Source: Agrocybe praecox
Lineage: Eukaryota; Basidiomycota; Agaricomycetes; Agaricales; Agrocybaceae
DNA: 64,000 bases
Reading direction: 5' to 3'
NCBI GenBank assembly: GCA_964017145.1
Contig: OZ024841.1
Location: 3,720,001-3,784,000 of the forward strand
Part shown: positions 49,262-62,186 of the stretch, piece after piece
How the letters are laid out: each line of letters opens with the position of its first letter
Numbering within the stretch: position 1 is the stretch's first letter
Position numbers and translations under genes: made by a program
Notes under the pieces: model-generated
Database searches by the model: none
What the model was told of the DNA's origin: nothing
What the model saw: only the letters and a program-made list of their open reading frames with translations

Positions 49262-49858
49262 TGGCTTTTTGGTACGTGTCATCCTTCGCTCTCTGCACGC
49301 TGATCTGTTACAAATTCTAGAGATGAATCGATGACGACCCCTTCTGCGTCTTTGCCTCTCCCTCTCTTGCCTCTTTGTTCAAAGTTTCTATCTCATTGGC
49401 CCACTCCTGCTTACTGGCGTTCTTTCCCACAATTATGCATTGTCATTCCATTCTCTCCCCGTTGTCCTATCCCCCCTGCTGTAAGCGTCATGCATTTCCC
49501 ATTTCGCCTTCCATCTCTTGAATTCTCAGCAACACCGCGACATATGAAGTACTCAATTATACACGTCCGTCGGACCATTGGAGAATATGTTGGAAAGATT
49601 CGGAGGACGAACATGAAACGAACCGAGTTCAAATTGAATAGAAGGAAATATTATTAGCGACGTACGGCGTGTATGCACTGGGTGTTTTTACTGGTGCGTC
49701 TTGCCCGTCGCTCGCTCTTATCACATTCCTCGACTGTGCTGTCAGTTGCCAACCCTCTTCGTTCTTCTCCCTCTGTGCACCAGCTCCGAGTCCATCACTT
49801 TTTCTGCTCTTCTCTCCCTCACTTTCTGTCCTCTCGTACAACTCACAAGTTGATAACA

Positions 49859-51017
49859 TATGGAAACCCGGACTGTCAAGCTTCGAAACCTGTGGCCAAA
49901 CATGACCCGGCATGCGTTGCCGAACATTCTCGGCTATTGGCACATGGAAACGAAATGATGGGCGTCCTTATGCGCATCAGCGAGCGTGCACGCGAATTGT
50001 CAACCCCTCAACGTCGTCCTCAACGTTCCCGCACGACAAGATGGATTCTTTGCTTTTTAAAATACAGAAATATGTAACAGTATGTAGAGATTCCATTGTT
50101 ATATATTTATTAAAATTAAAACAAATATCGCAATCAAAATAAAAAATCAGCATTTGATGGTCGTGCGAAAGTGGACTTTGAGGAAGAAATCTCGCTCGCT
50201 GGGACTGCCAACAGCATAATTCTGTCCCTTCGTGAAGAGTGTTTGCGACTCATGTTGGATGCCTTGTGTATTTTTGCAAAAATTCCATGATATAAAACTA
50301 ATATGGCATTAAATCATGGGAATATACTCAGTCGTCCCCTTTAACTACCTAAAGTATGCCTTAAACCAGTTCGGAAAGCGCTCAAAAGTAGCGATTGTCA
50401 CAGATATAGTTTATTGAGATACTTTTGGTATCATCTACCACTTATTGATCTGCACCAGCGGCATGAACGGATGTCGAGGTGTGAACCCATACACGGTATA
50501 AACACCTATTCATATTTACTTTCCCCTTGTTTCTCACTCTTGAATACCTATAATTTGGTTAACCCCCAACAACAGACATATTGATAACAAAGAGCCACAG
50601 TAATCATTAGATTATGTATATGTGGTTCTAACCCTCCATACACTCAACCATTAAGTAATTCATACCGTTCAATTTAGACATGGTAAACCCAATGACATTG
50701 CGATATAATAGAGTATGTATCTTACAGTACATTGAATTACATCAGTGGGCCGCAAATTATGACATCTGGATTCCAAATGGTAGTATTCAAAACTCTATTA
50801 CACATTTTCCTGTTCCAAAAAACTAGAAAATTCATTCCGCTGTGCAGGAACGTTGAGGACGACATTGAAGGGCTGACAGTGCGCGTGCACGCTCGCTGAT
50901 GTGCATAAGGACGCCCATCATTTCGTTTCCATGTGCCAATAGCCAAGAATGTTCGGCAACGCATGCCGGGTCGTGTTTGGCCACAGGTTTCGAAGCTTGA
51001 CAGTCCGGGTTTCCATA
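49859..51017. mobile_element. T1: 1.16-kb inverted-repeat element, 6-bp target duplication ATAACA
   Basis: Ends TATGGAAACCCGGACTGTC and its reverse complement. Inverted arms of about 200 bp (49859-50060 and 50820-51017) include AAGCTTCGAAACCTGTGGCC and AACGAAATGATGGGCGTCC. Direct repeats ATAACA flank it at 49853-49858 and 51018-51023. The AT-rich centre has no gene. It is inserted in R-family DNA. Confidence 0.85.
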
Positions 51018-51023
51018 ATAACA

Positions 51024-52051
51024 CGTACGAATTGCCGAGAGCAATCGAAAAAAGACGAATACACGCTCGAAATATGCTATAGCTGTGTAATATCGGATAC
51101 CTTTTCTTTTGTCCTCGTGCCTCCCAATTCTAGCCTGTTTCTCTTGGTATGTTCACTTCTTGCCCTCTCTTTTTCCGTTCTGCCGCGCGCTTTCCTTTCC
51201 TTTCCCCTCCCATCATCACTTCATGTCCATTTTCATCCCCCCGTTAACAATGTATCGAAGGCGACCGGTTGACCTACCGTTACCTGCCTCTACATGTTAT
51301 CCCACCTCTCACCTCTTTTCTCTCTTTTCTCTCGCCTTCCGTCTCTAGAGCTCTCAAATCCCAGGTCTCGGCGCATGTCATTCTTCCCTCGCTCGCTCCC
51401 TTCCTTTTCGCGTATTATTCCTTTGCGCACCTATCTTCCCCCGTTATGTTCGCTTCCATCTCTTCTCCGCTTGCATCCATTTTCCATTTTCTTCAGCCCT
51501 CTATGCTCCTTCGCCTCACTTGTCTCGTTCTCTTTCTTGTCTCGCTCCTTTCTCGTTATATTTCTTCTTTTTCTCCATTCCCCTTCTCTGGTTCAGGGCT
51601 TCGTTTCCGGTACCTCATGTGTCAACGACGACGGCACAGACCCCATATACGTACCTTAAATTGTCTGGTCCTCATCATCGTATGCACGCACGTACGAAAA
51701 CACCGGAATGTAAATATCAATATAGCAAAAATACGAAAAAATTGTTTGGATCAATTTCTTTGAATTAGAACAAATGAGTGAATGAGAAAATGACTAGCAG
51801 AACACAGACGGGGAATACTACGTGATGCGACAGCGACAGCGACGATAGGAGAGGGGGGGAAGTACTGTAAGCAAGGTCACGACACGAAAGGGAGCAAAAA
51901 TATTTATCAATGGAGGGGGGGATAAATACAGAAGGGATGGATTGAGGATGGAAAAATAAAGGTAAAAAGTAATATCATGAATCTGCATATTGAGTATCAG
52001 TAAATATTTATGAAAGACGAACAAATATCATTACAATTACCTTCAGTCATC
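51024..52051. other. R-repeat remainder and 3' flank of NLR2
   Basis: Pyrimidine-rich non-coding DNA corresponding to 36500-37260 beside NLR1. No gene is seen. Confidence 0.5.
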
Positions 52052-54639
52052 TCATGCGGCATGGAGATCATCATATAACCCAGCCCCAACTCGATTGAGG
52101 TACTTGGCTATTGCTCGACGTGCTTGACGGCTGAGTTGGGGGAACATCATTGACATTTTTGCAAAACATTTAGTTCTGCAAAGATCAACAAGTACAGGGA
52201 ACCTGGCTGCCAGTGGAAGTATCTGAAGAATACTTTGCAGGAATCCTCTGTATTTCCTCCACAACTGCTTGTCTGGATCAAACAGTCCGAGTTTCCATTG
52301 TGTCGATTCCTGGACAGATTGCACTGGGAAGATTTGCCATGGACCCACAGTGGTGAGCTTTGCATATGGAATTAAATGGACATATTGTTGGTTGCGTCTG
52401 GAGTATGCACTAGAAAGGACAAGTTTGTTTGGCAGGTTGTGTGATAATATTTGCCTATTCCACTTCCAGGGACGTGTCCGTTGTTTTTTCCTATCAATCC
52501 AATGCAATTTGAGGTGTGATTCAGTTTCTTGATTTGTAAGTGAAGCATCAACCAGAAATGTAAGCAAATAGACCACCGCTTTGGATATTATGAGTGATTT
52601 TTCCTCATTTCTGAGAGGGATGAGGAATGTGGGATCGAAGTTAATGACATAAAATGCCCTTCCTAGGCCATTTGATGGCAAACTAACATGACCTGGTACC
52701 TGAAGCAGCCTTGTAGCAAAGGTGTAATGCACCTCCCAATCATTGCTGTATTGATTATGAAGTTCAAAGAGGGCCAAGTTGAAAAATGTTAGAGCATGAT
52801 GGTGATAGATGCCAGCTGCAAGATGCCCAGCCGCCTCCTAAAGAAAGAAAGCCATGTAAATATTCAACTTCCCCCAAAAATCAATATGTAGAAGCTCTTA
52901 CAAGATGAGACATGATTTGAAACAAGCCATCAAGAAACATATTTTCCACTTCTTCCCAACGCTGCTGTTGAAAAAGACTTTTGCAGTAAAACTCCATGGG
53001 GAAATTGCTCATAGCAATAAAAAATGCTGCATAACTGGGTTCAAGGCAATCAGATTCAGGGATATTGATATGAAAAGGCTGAAGAATAGTGCTGTATCTG
53101 GAATCAGATGGGCATCGTGGGCCATTATATTCCTCTAGCAGTACAATGTTGTCAGAATGATAGTATGTTTTTCTGGAATGATGAAGGTTCTGACCTGAGA
53201 AAATCTCAATTAATCGAACAAGATGCCCTGCATGCGTCTCTGCTCGGTTTTTTGAGAGGTCCTTTGACCGGTGTGCATCAAATAGAAAGTCTCCAAAGGA
53301 CTTGTGAAGCAGAGATGCTTTTTGATGTGCAGGGTGAGCTCCTAGCAATACAATGGCTGTGAGATCAGACAAAACAACTTCTGCTGTCCCATCATCAAGA
53401 TTGAGATATAGATCAATGACTGAGGGATTGATCTCATCATATAAGGCAAGGAATGCCATTATATTCGCAGAGAGTGATGGATCTTCTGTGCCGTTCAATA
53501 AGTGCACATAAAGAGTATCGAGTTCAGAGAAAGGCAGGTCTTTGAAAGGAGGGCGGAGGCCAAGGACAGCATCCAGGCGCTGATGAGGCCGATGACGAGG
53601 GGAATTGAGATATCCAATTAATGTCTTTGCATACACAAACTGGCCGGAAGACTTGTCCACGAGCTTTTGGATCTGGTCCTCAGTCGGCCAAGATGGAGGT
53701 ATGGAAGCCTTGAATCTGTGTCCTTCACAAAGCTCCATAAAAGAATCACAAAGATAGCGCCTAATATCATCATCTGGACTGTACTCATTCCCAAGAAATG
53801 TTTTGAAAAGCCTCGAGTTTATCTTGGTCCCACTAAATGCGTTGGATATATTGCTTTCCGGACGGCTCAAGACAAGCATACGAAGTGGGATTGGGGAAGT
53901 GGTAACAACATGATGTAGGGCGTCCACTATATCTCGTTGGCTTGCTTGGTCCACACACTCGTCGAGGCCATCCAGGACGATCAACCTGGGTGCAGTTTGA
54001 GGTGAATTGGCGTAGCTTGCCTTTAACGGATCCATGACAAGGGCCGTGAACTGAGTACGCAAAGACTGGGTAAAAATAAGTGGATCGCACTCGATAAAGT
54101 CAGATACGAGCCTCCTGAAATGGGAGTTTCGAGCACATATCTGGTACGAAATTGTCGGCACGAGTGATTTTGAGTGGTTCCGTGTGGGATCGCTCGCGCC
54201 AAAGAAAAAACTAGCAAGCAATGTTCCCTCCTCGGCGCAGCGCTCGCAAACGCTTCTCCCAATAGCGGATTTGCCAGCTCCTGCTGCTCCGGTCACCCAT
54301 GTGATGAATTTATCGCGATTTCGTCCGTCCAATCCTGCTACCCAGTCCACAAGTGTTTGGATGATCGCGACCCTCGTGCCTGGGTGACATTTCGGAGGAT
54401 CGACAATGTGTCCAGAGTTGTGACGAGCATTGGGTGCGACAGCTGCAACTAAACGATCATATCCACCTAAAAAAATAATATCGCATATTGAAGATGTGTG
54501 AGCTATATAGCAGAGCTTACATACTTTTCTCCCCAGTGTGGACATGGGTTGAACTGTTATCCATCGTTAACGATCCTCCAGTGATGACAACGTTCGAAGA
54601 GGCAAAGAAAGGTGCGGCAGATGGTGGTATATCAGACAT
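52052..54639 (-). CDS. NLR2: NACHT-domain NLR-like protein, paralogue of NLR1
   Basis: Three exons, 54639-54525, 54466-52902 and 52837-52052, give about 821 residues. The intron positions are the same as in NLR1. The leader reads MSDIPPSAAPFFASS then ITGGSL. Walker A is GAAGAGKS and Walker B LIVLDGLDE; MLVLSRPE and HKSFGDFLFD are conserved. The C-terminus after the second intron (EAAGHLAAGIYHHHALTF ... QLSRQARRAIAKYL) matches NLR1, but the stretch near 52290-52460 (PNKLVLSSAYSRR ... PYAKLTTVGPW) differs strongly between copies. The frame is open throughout and the splice sites are canonical, so it is probably functional. The start codon lies 14.77 kb from that of NLR1. Confidence 0.88.
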
Positions 54640-57004
54640 GTTTGAGAAACAACTTGTGGGGCAGGATAAAGAACAGGGTCAAGTAGCAGGTCAACGGCAA
54701 TCGTCGTCCTTAACTGCCTCACGGTGAATCGTATTACCGACCACACGTGCGCAGTTTCCACGCTTGAATTTGTCGAACGCGTGTTATTATTAGTCGTTCT
54801 AATTTAGTATGTGTAAGTACGACATAAAAACATATCTCCACCTCCGTCCTTCCATCGAGTCCAGTTTTGTCGGTTTATGTGCATATAGTATATGTTACGT
54901 CTTCTCCAAAGGCACATCAATATCGGGAATCCTATTGCGATGTATCGACCGCAGGGCGTGAAGTGATTCATGACGTATAATATGCATGTTGGTTGATGAG
55001 GGGGCCGTACCAACAGGGGAGGTATGATGCATGCTGGTTGATAAAGATGGGAGGCCGTTTAGGAGCAATAATGGTGATGCGAGGGGAAATACGAGACGGC
55101 CAAAACGAGGGAACATGGAACCGAGCGGCAAACACTTGGACTTAAACGCTCGAAGGGAAGATACCAACATAGGTGACATGATCATAACCACAACTGGGCG
55201 GCGAGCGAGAAGGAGACGAAAGGCAAAAGACAAAAGGGAAAGGTAAAACACGAGAGGTAAAAGATCGAACATTCGTGAGATATGAGACGAGACGACGACG
55301 CACGTCTAGTTCTCCGGTCTGCTTCGCTCGAGGTTTATATACATATACGGACGAGTCAAAGAAAGAGGCACCGCAAGAGAAGTATGACTTGATTCTTCGG
55401 GTGATGGAAAGGTAGAGAACAGGTAGAAGGATGAAACTCGATGGGAGGGCATAGACAGACCAATCAGACCGAACGAAAATGGAAGGAATAATGGGAGTGA
55501 TAAAAACGAACGCAGTGATGGGTGAGCCGGAGGATATTGGCTCATGTCGCTAGAATCATTACGCGCATAGCAACAGGGGACTCGAATAAAACGAAGAAAT
55601 GGAGACAAAAAGGCACTTGATGGTGGGGGAAAAGAAGTTGCGTGATGAGGAGGGATAAACGAGGAGGCAGAAAGGGAAGCAAACAAACTGGAAGGAACGG
55701 GAATACAAGAGAGAGAAAGATAAGGCAGTGGAAAGAGAGATTATGGGGGGGCGGTAGACAGAACGAAAGCGGAAGGGACAGAACGAGGATGGGTATATGT
55801 AAGAATGAAGATAAGGGAGGTAAACGCGAAGGAGAGGAAATGGTGGACTTGTACATTAGCAAACAATATGTTCAAGCGACATGTGGGCTGGACCACGAAT
55901 TCTACGTATCGTCATGGTGATGAGCACATAGTTAAGTACGCACTGGAAAAAGAGATACGACGACGGAGCAAAAGAATTGGATGTGAATAGAGAAAAAAAC
56001 CTGGGGAAATGAGAAGTAGAGAGGTAAAGAGATGAGCCACCGATTGGCGACTAGAAAGAATTAGAAAGTAATTGAAATATTGAAGCTTGAAGGGGAGAAA
56101 TGACGATCCATGAAAACAACTTGAAGGAGCCAAGAAAAGATAAGAGCTTTCGGGCGCCCGAGAGTAATAAAGCAAACTTGAAGTTGAAGTAGACAGGAAG
56201 ATGTGATCGAAGAAAATGAGTAAGGGGATATGCAGACCATAAAAAGGATACAAACCAGAGCGAGTAGGTCAGGAGCGTGTCAACACAGAGCCCAGAGGAA
56301 TGACGCGTATTAGTGACACCATACTCTCGGAAGACCAATAGGAGTGAAAAAAGGATAGGGTGAAAAAAGCACGACTCACGGCGGTAACGCACAGTAAAAG
56401 AGACGACATATCCAGACCTCAGAGAAGAAGACACCAGATCTAGACCAGAGACCGGAGCACGCTTAGAGCCGAGTGAATGTTTACGGAAGCAAATAGAACG
56501 CGAAGACGACACGCACAGAATAGCGTCGGAATCACCAAACAGCGACGAATAGGCCTCATACGACGAGCGGACGATGACTGACAATGGAAGGGCGAACATA
56601 AGTGGACGGGCCGACGGAAATTTGACACGGGTTTTGATCCGAACCCTAACCCGATATGGCATCACGTACGTTCGTATCCGACCATAACTTTGTCTCTTTC
56701 CTTTTCCTCGACTCTTTTCTTCGATCTGAATATTACGCGTCAAGTTGCTGAATGGGCAAGCCATTACAAAATACTTATGAAAGAATTGGAGGACGCACAC
56801 GAAGCGAATAACGCAACGACGCAAAGGGTATTGATGGAGGATGGAGGACAAAGTGGTATGGGAGTGTAAGTCCATGTCTGGTCCATCTCCATCACACCCA
56901 ATGAACCACTTTGCTTGAAGTACCTCAATACCCTTCCTCAAATCATTAATGCATTACCGCTCACAAACCGGCGGCGGCGATGACGCACAGGGAGGACACA
57001 CGCC
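54640..57004. other. NLR2 5' flank and R-repeat block
   Basis: The first 100 bp parallel the NLR1 upstream region. The rest is R-family DNA with one core. A long open minus frame at 56051-56941 is compositionally biased and overlaps the core, so it is not called. Confidence 0.5.
56631..56668 (+). repeat. R core 5
   Basis: GTTTTGATCCGAACCCTAAC then CCGATATGGCATCACG. Matches core 3 in position relative to the kinase pseudogene (offset about 13.1 kb). Confidence 0.8.
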
Positions 57005-59390
57005 ATGCAAACTCCCCCGACACAGAGCCCACCAGCCCCCCAAGCTCATCCTATAGACGCCAACAGCAACGCGCCACCGTTGCTTTTTCTCCGACCAGCG
57101 GGATCACCAACAGAGCCACACCGACCTCTCGAATCAGTCCGGTGGGAACCCGAACACTGCAGCACGGTACCCATACCGGACGTGTACGCGCACCCAGTTG
57201 CCCTAGCTTAGGCGGCTGCCCATCCACGCCGTACGATTGCCAAGTTTGGGCCATATTTGCTCCTGCAGACCCTGGGAGAAGGCGGGTTTGGAGAGGTCAA
57301 GCTCGGTCTGCATAGCCAGTGGGGAAAAATCGAAGTTTTCAAGGTATATTTCCTTTCTTCTATCTTTTCTTTCCTCTTGCGTCCAACGCTATCATTCGCA
57401 TCTTTTACTGTGAATAGATATTTTTGAATTGTTTTATCCTTTCTATCCTACTATCTGGGCCTCCATTTGCGCCTTTTATTTATTTTGGCGCTTACATTCG
57501 TGGAAGGGGAGCTGCGGCTGTCGTTCACTCAAAAATACCTCTATCTTTTCGTTCCTTTTTTTCTTTCACGCACCAACTTGCGTTCTTCTGTCATCATTTT
57601 TCGCAAATTTATTTTATTGACTAACCGGCCTTCTCAGTTGAAAAGGGTCTCGTATTAGCGACGATGAGGCAGCAGTCATAAGCTACTCGAGCGGCAACGC
57701 GAACGTCGCGCCTATACCTTCCAGAGCAGGGCCATCGTCCAGACGCGAGGAGCGAGAGGTCCGCGTCGTCGAATGCAGTCCCACCGATCGTTACCACCGC
57801 CGTCGCAGGCCAAACCAGCACCACCACACCCACGCCCACTCGCAGCCGTTCGACCCAACCTACCTCTACGAGAGTTCGCCCTAGTCACTCGCTACTGGCG
57901 TCGTCAGCAATCCATTTCCTCCACCTTCTGTCGTTTCCAAGCCGGCTGGTAGTAAACATCAGCCAGCTACACCACAAAATAGGAATATTCAGACATACCA
58001 TCCAGGTCGAATGCGATTCGGAGCCAAAGGGATGAGGAAGGAGGCAACCGAGTGGGGGTAGGCCCAAGGAGTTCACTAGTCCCAGGAAGAAGGAGGAACA
58101 TGAACACAGTGCTACGGATGAGATAGGCCGTGCCTGGCTTGCCTCCTGTGGCAGCAGCAGCAGCAGTGCCACCGACAGCCCATCGTGCGCCTGCGGTTCC
58201 AAGTGCATTGCCCCCAGCACCAGCACCAGCACCAGCGTCTGTCTCGATCCCTCTTGTCCAAATACCTGCGACGGCAGCTCCGGCTGTTCCTGCCACGCCC
58301 GTATTTGCAGTTTCCGCCGAAGCAAACTCGAGTGCTTCCCCCGTTGGTAAAGCCCAAGGAACGGGCCACAAGAAGGGGAAATCGAGCATCGATATTTCGG
58401 TGGCGAAAATGCTGGGGCCAGCGTGAAAGAGGGCAGCGGAAGTTCGAGTATCAGTGCTACGCCCAGCACTGCATCTGGTGCATTGCAGGCTGATTCGTCG
58501 ATGGATACGGCGAATGAGGGAGGGAAGAGGGAAATGACGGAGGAGGAGGAGGAGAGGGAGGAGAAGGAGGAAAATGAGAGGGAAAGGGGTACAAGCGGAA
58601 GTGGGAGGAGGAACACGCACATTGCTGCGGTTGAGTATCTTGGCGGGTCCATTAGGAGTCGATCGCAGAACTAGAAGACGCCTATTAACTCTGTATCCCG
58701 AGGGTAGTACCACCGCCGTAGCTACCGTCAAGAATCCCAACGCGAGTTTCCAACCCCCACCAATGCGTGGGCCACATCTACGCCACTCTTACCTGGTGCG
58801 GTGGCACGTTCGACGTTCATGAATGCAGACCCTCGTTGCTCCTCCTGTTCAGGTGGTGGTTACCACTTCAACTTCGAGCGTTTCGCGCCCTGCACCTCCC
58901 ACACCTGTTCGCAGCAAGACTGATGCTGCTTCTGTACCTACTATGGCTACCACATTCGTTACATCTTCCTTCTGTTTTAGGTTTGAGAACAGCGTTACTG
59001 CTGGCAGCAGGGACCGCGAACGTCAACGACAGACGTCGCCGCTGTCGAACAAGCTCGTTGCATTCTGTGGATTCATTTCGTCTTCGTCGTCGCAAGCACA
59101 GCAGCAACAGCAACATAATGCTATCCCACCTCATCCCTATGCTCAAATGCGTATCCATCACGGCGCTATAGATCAGACGATAATCACTACGAGGCCACCA
59201 CCGGATTATGTCCCCTGGACAGTGGTCGTTCCTTTTCATCACTGGCTCTGTCTCTGGCGCCGTGGGACCGGCATATGACAATACACCGCAGGACTTTGGG
59301 GGTGAAATGCGGTTCAACGTCTAGCTGACGAGGTTGGATAGATTGAATGATAAGTAAAGTTTTTGTATGATACATTGAGGCAGTACGTAC
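57005..59390 (+). pseudogene. Kinase pseudogene 2 (CAMK/Kin4-like)
   Basis: Keeps FGPYLLLQTLGEGGFGEVKL, with an intact glycine-rich loop that copy 1 has lost, then HSQWGKIEVFK and an apparent intron. After the intron it jumps straight to the Ser-rich linker, so the lysine strand, hinge, catalytic loop and activation segment are absent. The linker, poly-Gln (near 59100) and KA1-like end are recognisable; the end reads RFNV, stop, LTRLDRLND, with TAG where the family has Glu. The two copies broke in different places, so they decayed independently after duplication. Offset to copy 1 is about 13.0 kb. Confidence 0.75.
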
Positions 59391-62186
59391 TGTTTTCTTT
59401 TTTCTTTTTTCCTTCTTTTTTTTCTTCCTTCTTTTTTAATCTCTTTTTCAATCTGCATTTTCTGCCGGTGTTGAGGCCGAATTCACACATTAATGCCTGG
59501 CATCTTCTCGATTTCTCTTTCTTGTGTTCCCCTTTTGTCCGGGCCATCGAACATACAAACTAATTTATTATTATTATCATTATCGTTTACAGGCGTGTGG
59601 ATTTTTTGGCTGCTTGTGCCTAGGTGGCGAACAAATGGAATATATATATCCTTACCAAGAACCCAGCATCGCCAAATTGGCCATCTCTTACCCAGGATGC
59701 CAAATTCTCATCACCCTCCACCATCATCTGTTTGTCGTCATCGTCGTTATCTATGCACCTCACACACACACAATAGTCGACATACCTACTAGTACCCCAC
59801 TCTTATAACAAACACATATACCTGCTTGCGTTGCCACGTCACATTCCATCCTGACTCATTTGTAACTTCGGACTGGCGGATTCCTTCGGTATTCGACGAT
59901 GTTGCTTCGGGGATTCGATCGATATACGAAAGGATAGGGATCGGCGAAGGAGACCTAGCACGTCCTGGTCGGAAAAGGAGGAGGATGAGGTCGGAAGGAT
60001 GAATATAAAATCGTCGGAGCTAGTCGTTCAGCGTCGACGCGCATGTCAACATCAACTAGTAGGGTATCGGAAGGGATGGAAGGAATGGAGGAATGGAGGA
60101 TAAAGCCGTAAAAATAGTCGAACGATTATAAAGAGGGAGGAACAACGAGATGAATAGAAAGCGCGGAATTGAATTAAAGGAATAGAGAGCACAATACGAT
60201 GCCAAACAGAGAATGAAGTTAAGAGGCAACCTCAAATGAACACACAGGAGAGGAAATGACCAGACTTCGGCGTCTCAGGTCGGCACAGATGAATGACTTT
60301 GATGCCATCGCGATGCACGCTGGGCGAGAACAAGGATATGATGAAAATAAAAATGAATGGTACGTGAGGTGCTGGGGGTGGTTTGAAGCGCAAATGTCTG
60401 CGGTAAAAGAGGCGAAACATGCCGACAACACGGAGGAATGTCGCTGCTAGCTACGTAATACCCACAAACCATTGACCAGATACCGCAGCAAGAGGGATAA
60501 CTAGGTGAAAAAGAAGAGGCGTAAGAGTACCAACAAGGGTGATTAATTGTTTCAGCACACAGAACTTGATGTGCACGGAAAGGGACATGGGCAATGATTA
60601 ATGAACGTTGAACGAACAAGGAATACAAACATCGGAGCCACGGAGGCAGACGCGTTTTTGATCCGAACCCTAACCCGACATAACATTGAGACACCCCCGA
60701 CTCTTTTCTTCAAGTTTCGTCCGGATAGGAACTGGAGTGCTGAAACATACATTTAAATTGTCAAACAACGGGTATTTGCAGAAAGGGATTATCGACGGAC
60801 GTTGGAAAAAGAAATTGGAGGAGAAATCAATCAGGGCGTACGCTGGTTTCTGTACAGCGTGCGTCTTGTCGGATCCGTCTCGAGTGGATATGTTTTTTCA
60901 CCTTCCCTTTCCTCCTGGCCTCTCTTTCTCATGGATACGTCTTCCACATTGCTCACAGTCCCCCACTGGTGCCTCTCTAATCTTCTATATAACTCCATCG
61001 CTTCACCAGAATAGCACGTGGGCATTAGCGAGAGCCATTAGACATGGGACAGGGCGTTCACGCATACAAGCTCAAAGTACGGTGGTTTGGAATTTGAATC
61101 GATGCGATGCCTTTGTTCAATACCTTGCCTCTCTCGACTTCCTTGCCCTTCCTATTCCTATTGGCTCCCTCTTCCTCTGATGTTCGCGTGTTCTTTTATC
61201 CTTGTGTTCTATTTTATTGACCGCTTCTGCTCATTACGATTCCCCGGATACTTTCTCTTGGATTCCCTGATGCATGATTCATCCCTCGTCTCTCGCGATC
61301 ACTGGCCCTGAACCACAGTTCTGCACCAGCTCTGAGCTCCTGTCATTTCTCCCACTCTTTGCTGTCACTTTCTCTTCCATGGCATATCATACAGCCCTCC
61401 TATCCTACGCTCCTCCTACCATACCCACCCGCTCTTCTCTGTCTCTTCTCACTGTCTTTCCTCCGATATCTCGCATACAATTACATACGAAAGAACACGA
61501 GAAACTCAATATTTGAAAATATACGAACGAAACAGTCAATGCACAAACCTGAGCGAGCCGTAATGGGGACGCACGACACAAATTCTACCTTTTTTCGCCT
61601 GTCGTGTTGGCGCCTCCCACATCGCGGCTCAATTTAACAATCAAACCTTCCAGAATCCCTTTCACTTTGCCCCGTTCTCGACTAGGTTTTCTTCTCGCTT
61701 CTCACTATTTCTTTATTAGTTCGTTCTTCTCCCTGGCCTGCGCTAGCGAACACTCACATAAGATTTTTTCTCCTTCTGTTCTCCGCTTCAAGCCCCATCG
61801 CCCCCTCTTTCCGTCTCGCTCTCGTCTTCTTTCACCGCCTCGCCCTCTTACTCTTTCGCTTCTCTCCAATCCGCTCTTCTATTTTTTAAAGTCATGCGTC
61901 ATCTTTTTCCATCTCTTGAACTTGAAACAAATCATCGGAGGACGTATTGCATTATATCAAACGAACCAGAATGATCAACTTGAAGTCTAACACGAAGATA
62001 TCCTATTGACTAAGGACTTTGATGAAATAACCAATGTGTATACACTCCGTCCGTTGCTTTTCACCGTAAGCACAAGGCGAGGTGCGTATGACAAAGATGG
62101 AAGATATGTGTATAATATTTAATGTTATTAACTATGACTCAAATATATCAGTACATGTTGGAAAAATGAAGAAAATGAATTTACCT
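59391..62186. other. 3' flank of kinase pseudogene 2 and R-repeat block
   Basis: 59391-60000 parallels the flank of copy 1. From 60010 the sequence is R-family DNA with core 6; 61000-61900 is pyrimidine-rich. No gene is seen. Confidence 0.5.
60656..60685 (+). repeat. R core 6
   Basis: TTTTGATCCGAACCCTAACC then CGACATAACAT; the most diverged right half of the six. Confidence 0.75.

Larger units (their letters stand above)
46351..49858. other. 3' flank of kinase pseudogene 1 and R-repeat block
   Basis: 46351-47040 parallels 59391-60000 (GTCACATTCCATTCTGACTC, GGATTCGATC, CGTCCTGGTCGG), so it belongs to the duplicated kinase segment. 47100-47480 is T-rich. The rest is R-family DNA without a gene. 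Confidence 0.5.

Noticed and set aside
56051..56941. A 296-residue minus-strand open frame beside kinase pseudogene 2
   Set aside because: It covers the R core. The frame is not preserved in other R copies and the composition is that of pyrimidine-rich repeat DNA.
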